Shown here piece by piece: positions 1 through 9,700 of a DNA stretch of 64,000 bases. The stretch's first letter is position 1. Every line of letters begins with the position of its first letter. The notes beneath the pieces were generated by a model. The model was not told the origin of the DNA, ran no database searches, and saw only the letters and a list, made by a program, of their open reading frames with translations. The stretch comes from an uncultured Carboxylicivirga sp. (GTDB taxonomy: Bacteria > Bacteroidota > Bacteroidia > Bacteroidales > Marinilabiliaceae). Location of the stretch: positions 2,480,001 to 2,544,000 of the forward strand of contig NZ_OY764327.1 of assembly GCF_963668385.1 (NCBI RefSeq), given 5' to 3'. Made by a program: the position numbers and the translations under genes.

Positions 1-366
1 TTGCTCAATGCCAAATCCCATGTCAACTGCTTCGGATTCAAAGTTTAGTCTGAATATCAAAGAGTCAGGTGAAGTAACATTAACGATCTGGATGCTGTTG
101 TCTGAACTTTTGATTACTAATTCTTCATTTGCATCCACATCCAATTTGAATCTCCCATATTTGTTAGAAACAGTTTGTTTTTCAGGATGTGTAACTGATG
201 TGATTTGAGCACCTGTCACTGGGTTTCCATCTCGATCAATAATGAGACCAGATGTTTCCTGATTTTGGGACCACCCTTGTATGCTGGAGAACATCAGCAG
301 GGTGAGTACCATTATTTTATATATTATTCGCATATTATTTGTCTTTATGTCGTTATTAGCGTTCAT
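1..366 (-). CDS. SusC/RagA-like outer-membrane protein, N-terminal fragment
   Basis: This is the first 122 codons of a gene that runs off the left edge. A signal peptide is visible (MRIIYKIMVLTLLMFSSIQG then WSQ), followed by a carboxypeptidase-regulatory-like beta-sandwich segment (GLIIDRDGNPVTGAQI, then YGRFKLDVD). That is the usual N-terminus of TonB-linked SusC proteins before the plug domain. The plug and barrel lie outside, so the SusC call is inferred from this domain and from position. The ATG at 366 shares its A with the TGA stop of the upstream susD (TGATG), which suggests translational coupling. An in-frame ATG at 333 would give a tighter signal peptide and may be the true start. 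Confidence 0.65.
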   Translation of the reverse strand, partial: MNANNDIKTNNMRIIYKIMVLTLLMFSSIQGWSQNQETSGLIIDRDGNPVTGAQITSVTHPEKQTVSNKYGRFKLDVDANEELVIKSSDNSIQIVNVTSPDSLIFRLNFESEAVDMGFGIEQ

Positions 367-2255
367 CACCAACCAGGATTTTGTGTTAATCCGTAATCTT
401 TATTTACCTCTGATGGAGGAAAAGCAGATAGATACCATTTGGAATCGAAACTGGTCCACCAGGCTCTTTTTGAGTTGCTTAATTCGAATACTTCATAAGT
501 AAATTCAGTAGGGCGATCGCCTCTCGTATCAGGATCTTTATCTGACCATGAATCCTGAATTCCATCTGCACGATAAATGCGTATACCATGTAATTGTCTG
601 GCAAATAAATCAGCTCGTTTGTTACGAGTCATATCAAATAAACGCACATCTTCAAGGCCTAACTCACAAGCTCTCTCTCTTAGTATTTCATTAATAAGAG
701 TGCTTTGATCGCGAAGGTTTTTATCCGGATTACTTTCTTCTATACCCGGTAAACCAACTCTGGCTCTTACTGTATTGATGTTTGAAATGGCATCACCATA
801 ACGACCTACCATTGTTAAGGCTTCGGCATAAGTGAGATATATTTCTGAAATTCTCAAATAAGGCCATAGTGTTGGCTGATTGTGTTGTGCACTTAAATCA
901 AGAATGAATTTGAAATTGGCATAACCAGTAGCATATTGACCAGTCTCTAGAGCCGGATTATCACGTGCTTCACGTCCACCTACCCATAGTTCAGCCTGAC
1001 GACCTTGAAAAGAGGCTCCGTTAACTAATATGGTTTCAAATAGGCGCGGATCTCGGTTTGTAAACATATTGGCAACGTCTTCAGGATCATTCCAATCAAA
1101 AGGAGTACCATCTGCCATAGGAAACATTTCAACGTATTCCTGAGTTGGAGTAAATGCTCCATTCATACATGATTGAGGGAAATAGTAGTTCCATTGATAA
1201 TTATCACTATAAGTGTATCTAATACGGGTTGAAATCAGCATTTCAGGGTTGTCATGTCCACTGCCTCGAGTAAAATATGCTTTACGGAAAGCATCTCTGT
1301 AGTCACTGACTGTATTGCCTCCTGGTTGTACTAATCCATAGAAGCCATTACTTTGCACAGCTGTAAAAAATTCCTCACAAGCTTTTACACAGTCTTGCCA
1401 TAGTTCTGGCTTGTAACCTCCGTACCATACTTGCATTTCAGATACGGCATCCTGAGGTGCAGCTGAAGAATATGGTTCGGTATCGTTAAATAACGGGCTT
1501 GCTGCAAAAAGAAGTATTTTACATTTAAGACCCATGGCAGCTGCTTCAGTAAAACGGCCATCCCAGTTTGAACTTTCACTTTCGTCAATAACCCAAGGTA
1601 AATCTGGTGCTGCTTCATTTAGCAAGCCTATCATAAAATCAACAGTTTGTTCAACAGTGCTGCGTGGAAATTTGTAGGCATCTGCATCATTACTAATTTC
1701 AACCGCATGATCAAGAATCGGTAAACCACCATAATGACGGAATAAGTCAAAATAACGTGATGCAATGATAACTTTAGCTTCCGCTTTTAATCTGCTTTTT
1801 TCATTATCATCCATATCAGGTACTCTGTCGATATTTTCGATTAATACCCAGCACTGTCTAACTGCTTGCCAACATTCCTCTTTAGTATAGCCAAAACGGG
1901 TATCATCGCCACTGTCTTCTTGACCGGCACTATAGCTTCCTGAATAATAGTGGCGGTTAATACCATCCCAACTTAAATGGCTATGCCAGCAATCAGAAAG
2001 GGTTTCGAACATACCCATGTTCATTTTATTGTCTATACTATTCCAATATACTGGTAGTCCATAATAGAGTTTACTATATGCGTTCCATAAAAAACGACGA
2101 GTATAGTCAGCACTATTGAAAATGGTGTCTTGTGTAACATCAACACCAGGCTGTTTTTCTAAAAAGTCATCGCCTACTTTGAAGTCATCAACACAAGAAG
2201 TTAAAGCATAAACTGCAAGTACGAGTGACAGAATTAAATATTTTATGTATTTCAT
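366..2255 (-). CDS. SusD/RagB family glycan-binding lipoprotein
   Basis: This 629-aa surface lipoprotein would bind oligosaccharide and act as the lid of the SusC transporter. The signal peptide ends in a lipobox (ALTSC, Cys21). The SusD family layout is visible: an N-terminal SusD-like region with helical TPR-type segments (for example EECWQAVRQCWVLIENIDRV and KAEAKVIIASRYFDLFRHYGG, with the YF..L...GG.P pattern) and a C-terminal RagB/SusD region ending in WYLSAFPPSEVNKDYGLTQNPGW, the typical IP..E...N..L.QNPGW ending. It starts 24 bp after the stop of susC and overlaps the next gene, so it sits inside one operon. The family assignment is secure, while the ligand cannot be read from the sequence. 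Confidence 0.95.
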   Translation of the reverse strand: MKYIKYLILSLVLAVYALTSCVDDFKVGDDFLEKQPGVDVTQDTIFNSADYTRRFLWNAYSKLYYGLPVYWNSIDNKMNMGMFETLSDCWHSHLSWDGINRHYYSGSYSAGQEDSGDDTRFGYTKEECWQAVRQCWVLIENIDRVPDMDDNEKSRLKAEAKVIIASRYFDLFRHYGGLPILDHAVEISNDADAYKFPRSTVEQTVDFMIGLLNEAAPDLPWVIDESESSNWDGRFTEAAAMGLKCKILLFAASPLFNDTEPYSSAAPQDAVSEMQVWYGGYKPELWQDCVKACEEFFTAVQSNGFYGLVQPGGNTVSDYRDAFRKAYFTRGSGHDNPEMLISTRIRYTYSDNYQWNYYFPQSCMNGAFTPTQEYVEMFPMADGTPFDWNDPEDVANMFTNRDPRLFETILVNGASFQGRQAELWVGGREARDNPALETGQYATGYANFKFILDLSAQHNQPTLWPYLRISEIYLTYAEALTMVGRYGDAISNINTVRARVGLPGIEESNPDKNLRDQSTLINEILRERACELGLEDVRLFDMTRNKRADLFARQLHGIRIYRADGIQDSWSDKDPDTRGDRPTEFTYEVFELSNSKRAWWTSFDSKWYLSAFPPSEVNKDYGLTQNPGW

Positions 2256-2279
2256 AGCTTTCGTCTTAATGTTTAGAGT

Positions 2280-5200
2280 TTAGAAACCAACTTTTAGTCC
2301 CATATTAAATACTCTTGTTAGCGGGTAAGAAGGACGTGAGCTTGTACGTGATTCAGGATCGCCGAGCTCAAAATCAGAGAATGTAAGTAAGTTGTATCCA
2401 TTCACATAAACACGACAATTATCTATTCCTAAACGGTTGAATAGTGAGTTTTTGATAGTGTATCCTACTTCAATATTTTTTAGTCGTAAATAACTCGCAT
2501 TAACTAAAAATAAATCAGAACTTTGATAATTATTTGTTTTATGAGCTAGTGTGGCACGAGGTAGTGTCGCAGTTGATGAGGTTTCTGGTGTCCAACGTTC
2601 TTCGTACTGATAAAGTAATAAACCTTTTTCGTTCGTATCACCCATTGGTTCGCGGAATGTTTCTTGTAACAGACGAGATACATGAGTAGCACCTGTCCAT
2701 TGCATACTGAAATCGATATTTTTCCATTTAAATCCCATATTGGCGCCAATAATGTATTCAGGAACATTGGTGTAGCCTGATTTTGTAACATCGTCAGAAT
2801 TGATTATGCCATCGTTGTTTAAATCAACATAAACCACATCACCTGGTTCCAGACCTCCTGCATGTTCTGCAATATCAGTTCCGTATTGAGCTTTGTATCG
2901 TTCGTTGGCTGTTTCATCATAAAAACCCCAGAATTTACGAATGATGTAAGAACCAATTGGGCGACCTGTTTCCCACATGTAATCCTCATTAGGGCGTGCT
3001 TCACCTTTTTCGATGATTTTATTTCGAGCAAAAGAAACATTTCCTTCAACCCAGTAGCGAAAATCAGGAGTAACGTTTTGGTTCCATTTAGCAGTAAACT
3101 CATAACCATGGCTATCTACAATACCCAAGTTAAGAACGGGAAGTGAGATTCCAACAATGTCAGGTACTGTTTCTGATTGCCAAAGAATATCTTCGCGATG
3201 TTCTTTAAAGAAATCGGCAGATATTTTTAAGTTTTCATGCAAGAAACTTAAATCTATACCATAGTTTTGTTTATAGGCTTTTTCCCATGTAACAAACGGA
3301 TTCGATTTTGCATTTTCGTATGCTCCGGATTGATTTGAGCTAACATTAGTCCCAAAGTTATAGCCATCTCCTCCTATTACATATGAGTCTGGTAGATAAA
3401 GAAAGCGTCTGCCATTAAAAGAATCGTTTCCGACTACTCCATAAGAGGCCCTAATTTTCATGTAATTAACAACCGTTTTAATGCCTTCCATAAAGGGTTC
3501 CTCCGTTGCAACCCACCCAACTGATCCTGCTGGGAAAAATCCATATCGTCTTCCGGGAGCAAAGTTCTCTGATCCGTTATAGCCAACATTAAATTCAGCC
3601 ATGTATCGGGTTTTAAAATCATAGGTAACACGTCCTACTAAACCAACATATCCAGAAGGGATATCTGTATTGGTAGAAGGATAGTATGTTTTAGACTGTG
3701 TGTATAATGCTAGTCCGCCAATATTGTGATTCCCATAAGATCGTGAATAATTAAGACTGGCTTCTGCATACCAGTTACGACCTTGCGAATATGATTCTCC
3801 ATACCCAAGTTCTCCATCATCGCCACTTTTACGATAATCAATTCCACCTTCAGTGTTGATAACAGGTGTGTAATATGCTATTGAAGAGGTACGTGCTTTT
3901 AATTGAGTATAATTACTGTTGTAAGATCCTTTTACTTTAAAGGAAAGACCTTTTGTTACAAAATCAAGTTTTTGGTTTAATACCAAATCCAGACTTAGAG
4001 CATTGGTATTTCTTGAATTATAGCCTTTGCCATAATACGAAGATAATCCATCAACTCCGGGTCCTGGCACATAATCTGTATTGGTAACAATACGTTTGCC
4101 ATCAACAATTCCTGCTCCTCCAAAAGGAGTGGCCCAATATAATTGTCGGAATAATTGATTTTGATCCTCGTTGGAAATTGGAGTTGTACGGTTATCAACC
4201 CTACCTCCTAAGTTTACAGATAGTAATGTTGTTTGTGTTAAGTCAAAATCGAGGTTTGCTCTATAATTGTAACGGTTGTAATCAAAGTTAAAATCATACC
4301 CAACATCAAAGGTCTTGAACAATCCTTCTTGCGAAAAAGCTCCAACAGAAACAAAGTAGCGAACCTTATCTGTTCCTCCCGAAATACTTATATTGTGCTG
4401 CGATTGCATTGCTCCATTCTTCAATAGATAATCCATCCAGTTCATGTCAGGATATAGAATAGGATCTGAATGAGTGCGAAATGCTTCTAGTACATTGGGT
4501 TGGAATTTGAGACTGGCTGGATCAACACCATCATTAGTTTGTGCTTCGTTGTAGAAACTTGCGTACTGATAACTGTTGGCAAACTCTAAGAGTTTAGTTG
4601 GTACCTGTACCCCAAAAGAGGTGGAAACATTGATTTTAGCACTTCCTTCTTTACCTCGTTTGGTAGTAATTAATATTACCCCATTGGCTCCTCTAACACC
4701 AAAAACAGCTGTTGCTGATGCATCCTTCAGTACTGTTATACTTTCTATTTCATTAGGGTCAATTTGGTTAAAGTCGCGTTCAACACCATCAACCTGAATT
4801 AAAGGAGATGCTCCATTAAGGGTGGAAACACCTCTAATGTAAATGTCAGCAGCATCGGCTCCTGGTTCACCCGAGTATTGTACCGATGATAAACCTGTGA
4901 CAGCACCTGATAATGCATTGGCAACCGAACCTGTTGGCGTTTTTAACAAGTCGTCGCCTCCGATAGAAGAAACCGAACCAGTAATGGTAACTTTTTTCTG
5001 ACTACCATAGGCAATGGCTACAACCTCGTTAATCTGGTTCACTTCATACTCCATCGTAATATTGATGGATGGACGACCTTTTACCTCAATTTCCTGAGTT
5101 ACCATACCAATAAAAGAAACCATTAATATATCAGTGTCTTGATTTGGAATGCTTAATGTGAACATTCCATCAGCATCCGTGATTGTACCAATATTTGTTG

Positions 5201-5468
5201 TTCCTTTTACAAAAACGGTTACACCAGGTAGCGGTTCGTTTTGATCATCAACAATTTTACCACTTACTTGTATAGGTTGCTGAGAAGTCGGAGATAGGTT
5301 TGTCTCTGTCTTTTCCTGTTTGCTTCTGATCTTATCTGAAGTGTCATCACTTCTTGCTGATGCACTTAAATAAGTGATAAAAACTAAAACCATTAATAGT
5401 TTCAGTCTTAGAAGCATTTTCAAATTACCCCTGCTAGGGAGGCATTTTAATACTGGTTTTTGTTTCAT
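2280..5468 (-). CDS. SusC/RagA family TonB-linked outer-membrane transporter
   Basis: This is a 1062-aa TonB-dependent glycan importer of the outer membrane. An N-terminal signal/anchor (residues about 15-40) is followed by a CarboxypepD_reg-like domain at about 67-145 (GKIVDDQNEPLPGVTVFVKG...GMFTLSIP). Next come a TonB-box-like stretch (EVVAIAYGSQKK), a plug domain with the SusC signature (LIQVDGVERDFNQIDPNEIE, then VLKDASATAVFGVRGANGVI) and a long beta-barrel ending in aromatic residues (GLKVGF). The length is normal for the family. It pairs with the downstream susD. The gap to GH16 upstream is 74 bp and contains a perfect palindrome, so it may have its own regulated start as well as read-through. 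Confidence 0.96.
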   Translation of the reverse strand: MKQKPVLKCLPSRGNLKMLLRLKLLMVLVFITYLSASARSDDTSDKIRSKQEKTETNLSPTSQQPIQVSGKIVDDQNEPLPGVTVFVKGTTNIGTITDADGMFTLSIPNQDTDILMVSFIGMVTQEIEVKGRPSINITMEYEVNQINEVVAIAYGSQKKVTITGSVSSIGGDDLLKTPTGSVANALSGAVTGLSSVQYSGEPGADAADIYIRGVSTLNGASPLIQVDGVERDFNQIDPNEIESITVLKDASATAVFGVRGANGVILITTKRGKEGSAKINVSTSFGVQVPTKLLEFANSYQYASFYNEAQTNDGVDPASLKFQPNVLEAFRTHSDPILYPDMNWMDYLLKNGAMQSQHNISISGGTDKVRYFVSVGAFSQEGLFKTFDVGYDFNFDYNRYNYRANLDFDLTQTTLLSVNLGGRVDNRTTPISNEDQNQLFRQLYWATPFGGAGIVDGKRIVTNTDYVPGPGVDGLSSYYGKGYNSRNTNALSLDLVLNQKLDFVTKGLSFKVKGSYNSNYTQLKARTSSIAYYTPVINTEGGIDYRKSGDDGELGYGESYSQGRNWYAEASLNYSRSYGNHNIGGLALYTQSKTYYPSTNTDIPSGYVGLVGRVTYDFKTRYMAEFNVGYNGSENFAPGRRYGFFPAGSVGWVATEEPFMEGIKTVVNYMKIRASYGVVGNDSFNGRRFLYLPDSYVIGGDGYNFGTNVSSNQSGAYENAKSNPFVTWEKAYKQNYGIDLSFLHENLKISADFFKEHREDILWQSETVPDIVGISLPVLNLGIVDSHGYEFTAKWNQNVTPDFRYWVEGNVSFARNKIIEKGEARPNEDYMWETGRPIGSYIIRKFWGFYDETANERYKAQYGTDIAEHAGGLEPGDVVYVDLNNDGIINSDDVTKSGYTNVPEYIIGANMGFKWKNIDFSMQWTGATHVSRLLQETFREPMGDTNEKGLLLYQYEERWTPETSSTATLPRATLAHKTNNYQSSDLFLVNASYLRLKNIEVGYTIKNSLFNRLGIDNCRVYVNGYNLLTFSDFELGDPESRTSSRPSYPLTRVFNMGLKVGF

Positions 5469-5491
5469 AGACTTAATGATTTAATCAATTT

Positions 5492-5504
5492 AGTATGACA
5501 TACT
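5492..5504. promoter_or_regulatory. Palindrome upstream of susC, candidate operator
   Basis: AGTATG-A-CATACT is a perfect 13-bp palindrome 24 bp upstream of the susC start, and a further AGTAT lies at 5509-5513. On the coding strand the motif TACTAA occurs twice around it. No TAnnTTTG box was found in this gap. This is compatible with an activator-dependent promoter, such as one driven by the neighbouring HTCS, but that is inference. Confidence 0.35.
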
Positions 5505-5542
5505 GGTTAGTATAAATTTGAGTATTTATTTATCGGAAGTAA

Positions 5543-6448
5543 TTATTGATATACACGCACGTAATCCACTTTAAAAGAAATTGGAAAATGATTATTATCT
5601 GGTTGTCCTCCGTTGGCTCCAATTGCAAGGTTTAATAGAATGTAAAATGATTTGTTTCCTACAAAAGGATTCGTACCATCTGTGTTTAGCGTTGAGCTTA
5701 GGTCAATTTGATTAAGTACTTCGCCATCCAGAAGTAGTTCGATTTCTTTTTGAGTCCATTTCATGGCCCAAATGTGATATTTACTACTCCAATTAGGATC
5801 TTTTTGTGTAAATGTTGAAAAGGGAACCTGAGCACCATCCCAGGTGGCAACATATCTTGTTTTTGAGCCCCAGGCAGCATTGGCTAGTATATGAGGTTGA
5901 TCATTAATACGGTAAAACTCCATCATATCTATTTCACCATTTTTTGGCCATTCGTTATTTGTACCTAAAAGCCATATAGCAGGCCAGGCTCCTTTGGTAG
6001 TGTCAATTTTAGCTTTCACTTCAAAATAGCCTCCAGCTTTAAATTCCTGAAGCTCTCTGGTGATAACACATGAGGAGGTATAGTCAGCATATTGGCGACT
6101 AATGCGCCAATCGTTGCTTGTTGGGGTGTAATTAGGATTTTCAACCTGCTCAATTTTACCTTCTATGATGAGTTTGCCATCTTTACAATATGCATTATTC
6201 GTTTGATACCATTGTAATTCGCGATTTCTAACAAAACCATACTCATAGTTCCAATTTAATGGATTAGGAGAGCCGTTCTGATTAAATTCATCGTGCCATA
6301 CTAAATGACGGTTGCCAATTATTTGGGGAACTTGGGGATTTTGCGAATATACGTCTGTTCGACTTAGAAAAGGTAGTAGAATGCAGGCGATAAAAGTTAT
6401 GCTGTTAATTGAATGGCGAAAGCCATATGTTATCTCATTTTTATTCAT
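5543..6448 (-). CDS. Glycoside hydrolase family 16 (endo-beta-1,3-glycanase type)
   Basis: This 301-aa secreted enzyme would cleave internal beta-1,3 or beta-1,4 bonds of a glucan or galactan with retention. A hydrophobic N-terminal segment (about 14-36) ending near VYSQ is the export signal. The GH16 catalytic signature is intact: GEIDMMEF, giving nucleophile Glu172, Asp174 and acid/base Glu177, preceded by the WPAIWLLG substrate-cleft motif. The C-terminal strand FKVDYVRVYQ is also typical. It is the first gene of the minus-strand PUL operon and is divergent from the HTCS gene. The motif ExDxxE, rather than ExDxE, is that of laminarinase and related beta-1,3-active clans. The exact substrate is not determined; laminarin or beta-1,3-galactan are the best candidates. 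Confidence 0.93.
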   Translation of the reverse strand: MNKNEITYGFRHSINSITFIACILLPFLSRTDVYSQNPQVPQIIGNRHLVWHDEFNQNGSPNPLNWNYEYGFVRNRELQWYQTNNAYCKDGKLIIEGKIEQVENPNYTPTSNDWRISRQYADYTSSCVITRELQEFKAGGYFEVKAKIDTTKGAWPAIWLLGTNNEWPKNGEIDMMEFYRINDQPHILANAAWGSKTRYVATWDGAQVPFSTFTQKDPNWSSKYHIWAMKWTQKEIELLLDGEVLNQIDLSSTLNTDGTNPFVGNKSFYILLNLAIGANGGQPDNNHFPISFKVDYVRVYQ

Positions 6449-6792
6449 AAGTATTGGGGTTGATAACTAAAATTGTGTCAAACAATCTTAATGATTGCAA
6501 AATTGTAGTAATGAGGTCAAAAGCAAAAGAAAGAATTCGAACAAAGCATATACAAATTCAAAATAACTTGTAATATTTCGATGAATGATGGTATAAATTT
6601 GATGTTAATAAAGTCGAATTTATTCATTGTTGGGATTTGTAATGGTGTTAAGTATCTGGTTAATCAAGATGTTATGATTCTTTGGTTGCGTTTTTTGTAC
6701 TTGTTTTGATTAAGTTGCATTTGTTTACATATTTTTAGAAATCCGAAATAGATCAGTTATTTTTGAATTGAAAACAACTGTTTCACCTGACC
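6449..6792. other. Divergent control region between GH16 and HTCS
   Basis: This 344-bp AT-rich gap separates the two divergent arms of the PUL. A -7 box for the plus-strand HTCS is visible at 6759-6766. No TAnnTTTG box facing GH16 was found, nor any convincing inverted repeat or coding sequence. The GH16 promoter may be of the activator-dependent type. Confidence 0.5.
6759..6766 (+). promoter_or_regulatory. -7 box of the HTCS promoter
   Basis: TATTTTTG fits the Bacteroidota consensus TAnnTTTG. It would place transcription start near 6773, about 20 bp before the ATG. No clear -33 element was seen. Confidence 0.45.
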
Positions 6793-9700
6793 ATGCGAAA
6801 AAGAATAATACTTCTCTTGTTGATATTACAAGTGCCTGTTAGAGCGTTATGGGCACAATATGATTTGCATTTTTCTCATTTGGGAATGAACAATGGTTTG
6901 ACTAATAGTAGTGCCAATGTCATATTACAGGATAGAAAAGGCTTTATATGGATAGGTACCTGGAATGGTCTGAATCGTTTTGATGGATATGAGTGCAAGA
7001 TTTATCAGCCCGATTTTCATGATTCAACAGCTATTAGTAATCGAGAAATTGTTGAGCTAATGGAGGATAAGGCCGGTAATATCTGGATTGGTACATCTAA
7101 TGGGTTGAATTGTCTGAATCCGGAAACGGGAAAAGTAAAAACCTATGAATTTCGCAATCGAATATTATCGTTATGCGAAGATTCGAAAGGAAACATATGG
7201 ATAGGTACCTGGAATGGAGGTTTGTATAAATTAATCGTGGAATCTGAAGAAATAAAGCATTATATAGCGAATGATATTATTAGTGATTTGTGTCTCGATT
7301 CCAGAAATATATTATGGGTGGGCTCCTATTATGGGTTAGTGAAATTTAATTTAGAAACAGAAAAATATGAGCGTTATGTGCATGTCGACAGAAAAAACTC
7401 GATTACAAACAATACTGTAACGCAATTGAGTGAAGATTCTCAGGGGCATATTTGGATTGGCACATGGGGAGGAGGAGTGGATCGACTAGAAGTAAATAAT
7501 AAAGGTTCACAACTATTTTTTACCAATTTTAATTCTTCAAACGGTACTAATGCAATAGCAGGTAATGTTATATCCAAACTGTACTACGATAGGTTTAATA
7601 ATTTGTGGATAGGTACAAGAAATAATGGTTTATGTAAATTACCAAAAGATCAGCAAGCGTTATCACCAAAAAATGCCCGGTTTACTTCGTATACTGACGA
7701 TCCTAAAAAATCATCAAGTATTAAAGGGCAACGAATATCAGCAATTATGGTTGATAATACCGGAATTTTGTGGGTGGGTGCCTCTGATGTTGCCTATACA
7801 TCAATAATAGAAAATGGTGTATCTGCGTATCGTATACCAAAACAAATTGATGAAAGTAGACCTGCTTCAGTTAGTGCTGTAACTTCGTATGGTAAGCAAT
7901 TATGGGTTTCGACAGAATTTAATATATCACAATATGAGTTGGATAATGATGGATACTATTCTTTAAAGAAAGCGTATGCTCGACCACGTTTTGTAAGTAA
8001 TGGCTGGTCATATGATTGTGCGCCTATCTTAAAAATGTTTGCAACATCAGAAGGCCTTTGGGTGGGAACTGATGATACCGGTTTATTGTTTTTCCCTTAT
8101 CGAAAAGATAGGACTTTGAATATGGATTATATTAAAGTATATAATCAGAATAGTTCACCAGGTATTCCAGGAAACAAAATATCGTGTATCCTTCATAGTA
8201 AAAAGAAAGATAAAACACTTTGGATTGGAACTATGCAAACGGGCTTAGCTTGTTTAACATTTGGAAAAGATTCAGTAAAGAGCACATATTATTATGCAGG
8301 TAAGGATAAATGGCATCCTTCAGATAATAATATTAGATGCTTATATGAAGATAATAAAGGCCGATTGTGGTTAGGTACTCAAAATGGGCTTAATTGTTAC
8401 GATGTGGAAGGTAATGTTTTCGAGAAGTTTTTTTATTCGGCAAGTGATGTAACCTCAATTAATGATAATGTTATAAATACTATAAGTGAAGATTCAAAGG
8501 GTAATATTTGGATTGGAACTAATTCGGGTTTGAATAAAATGATTGAAAAAATAAATAAGGAGGGTGTTACAAGAATAGGATTTAAGGGATATCCGCAAAC
8601 TCCGGTTCTCAAAAATGAAATTGTTACAAATATTTTGGAGGATCCTTCAAAGAATTTATGGATTAGAACTTATAAAGGATTTTTAAAATTTAATATCAAT
8701 AATGAATCAATTGTAGGTGAGTATTTTTCTGAAGATTTTGCCAATACCCGTCTCGATCGAAATACTACAATAAGTGCTCAGGAGAATGAATTTGTTATAA
8801 GCAGTACATCCGATTTTATTGTTTTTAATCCTGATAGTCTTTTTAAAAAGTCAATCCCTTCAAAAGTATGTATAACAGATTTTCGGGTATTTAATAATAG
8901 TGTTGAGCAAAATGTTATTCATAATGATATCATTACAGGTTGTTCTTTACCATATGCAAAAGATGTTAATTTATCATACAAGGATGAAATGATTACCATC
9001 GTTTTTTCAGCAATGGATTATAAAAACATACAGAAGAATGAGTACCAGTATAAGTTAGAAGGATTTGATAAACAGTGGAACAATGGATATTCGAAGAATT
9101 CAGCAACCTATACTAATATCCCACCTGGCGATTATGTGTTTAATGTAAAAGCACGGAATAGCGAAGGTTTTTGGAGTAAAGATGTTACTCAGTTAAATAT
9201 TCATATAACTCCTCCTTTGTGGAAAACTAAGGGAGCATATTTCTTTTACCTTTTAATTGTTATTGGTATAGTTTATTTCTTTAAGAAGTATACCATCATT
9301 AAGGAAAATGAAAAGCATCGATTGAAATTTGAGAAATTAAAGAATGATGAGCTCACCCGACTGAATGAATTGAAATCGTTCTTTTTTACAGATATAACGC
9401 ATGAGTTAAAAACTCCATTAACCCTAATATTAGGTCCGGCAAGTGAACTGGCTTCAGATCAAAGTTTACGTTCAAGCGCTGCTAAAAATGCTCAGCTCAT
9501 TAAAAATAGTGCATTTAAATTACTTCGATTGGTAAATCAGTTAATGGAATTTCGCAAAGTAGAAAAAGGGATTAATAATGACATGCAAATTGAAACATAT
9601 GATATTCGCAAGCTCTTAGAAGAGGTACATCAGTTCTTTATTCCAATGGCAGATTCGAGAAAAATACAATTGGGTATTAAATCATCAGGCCAAGAATTGC

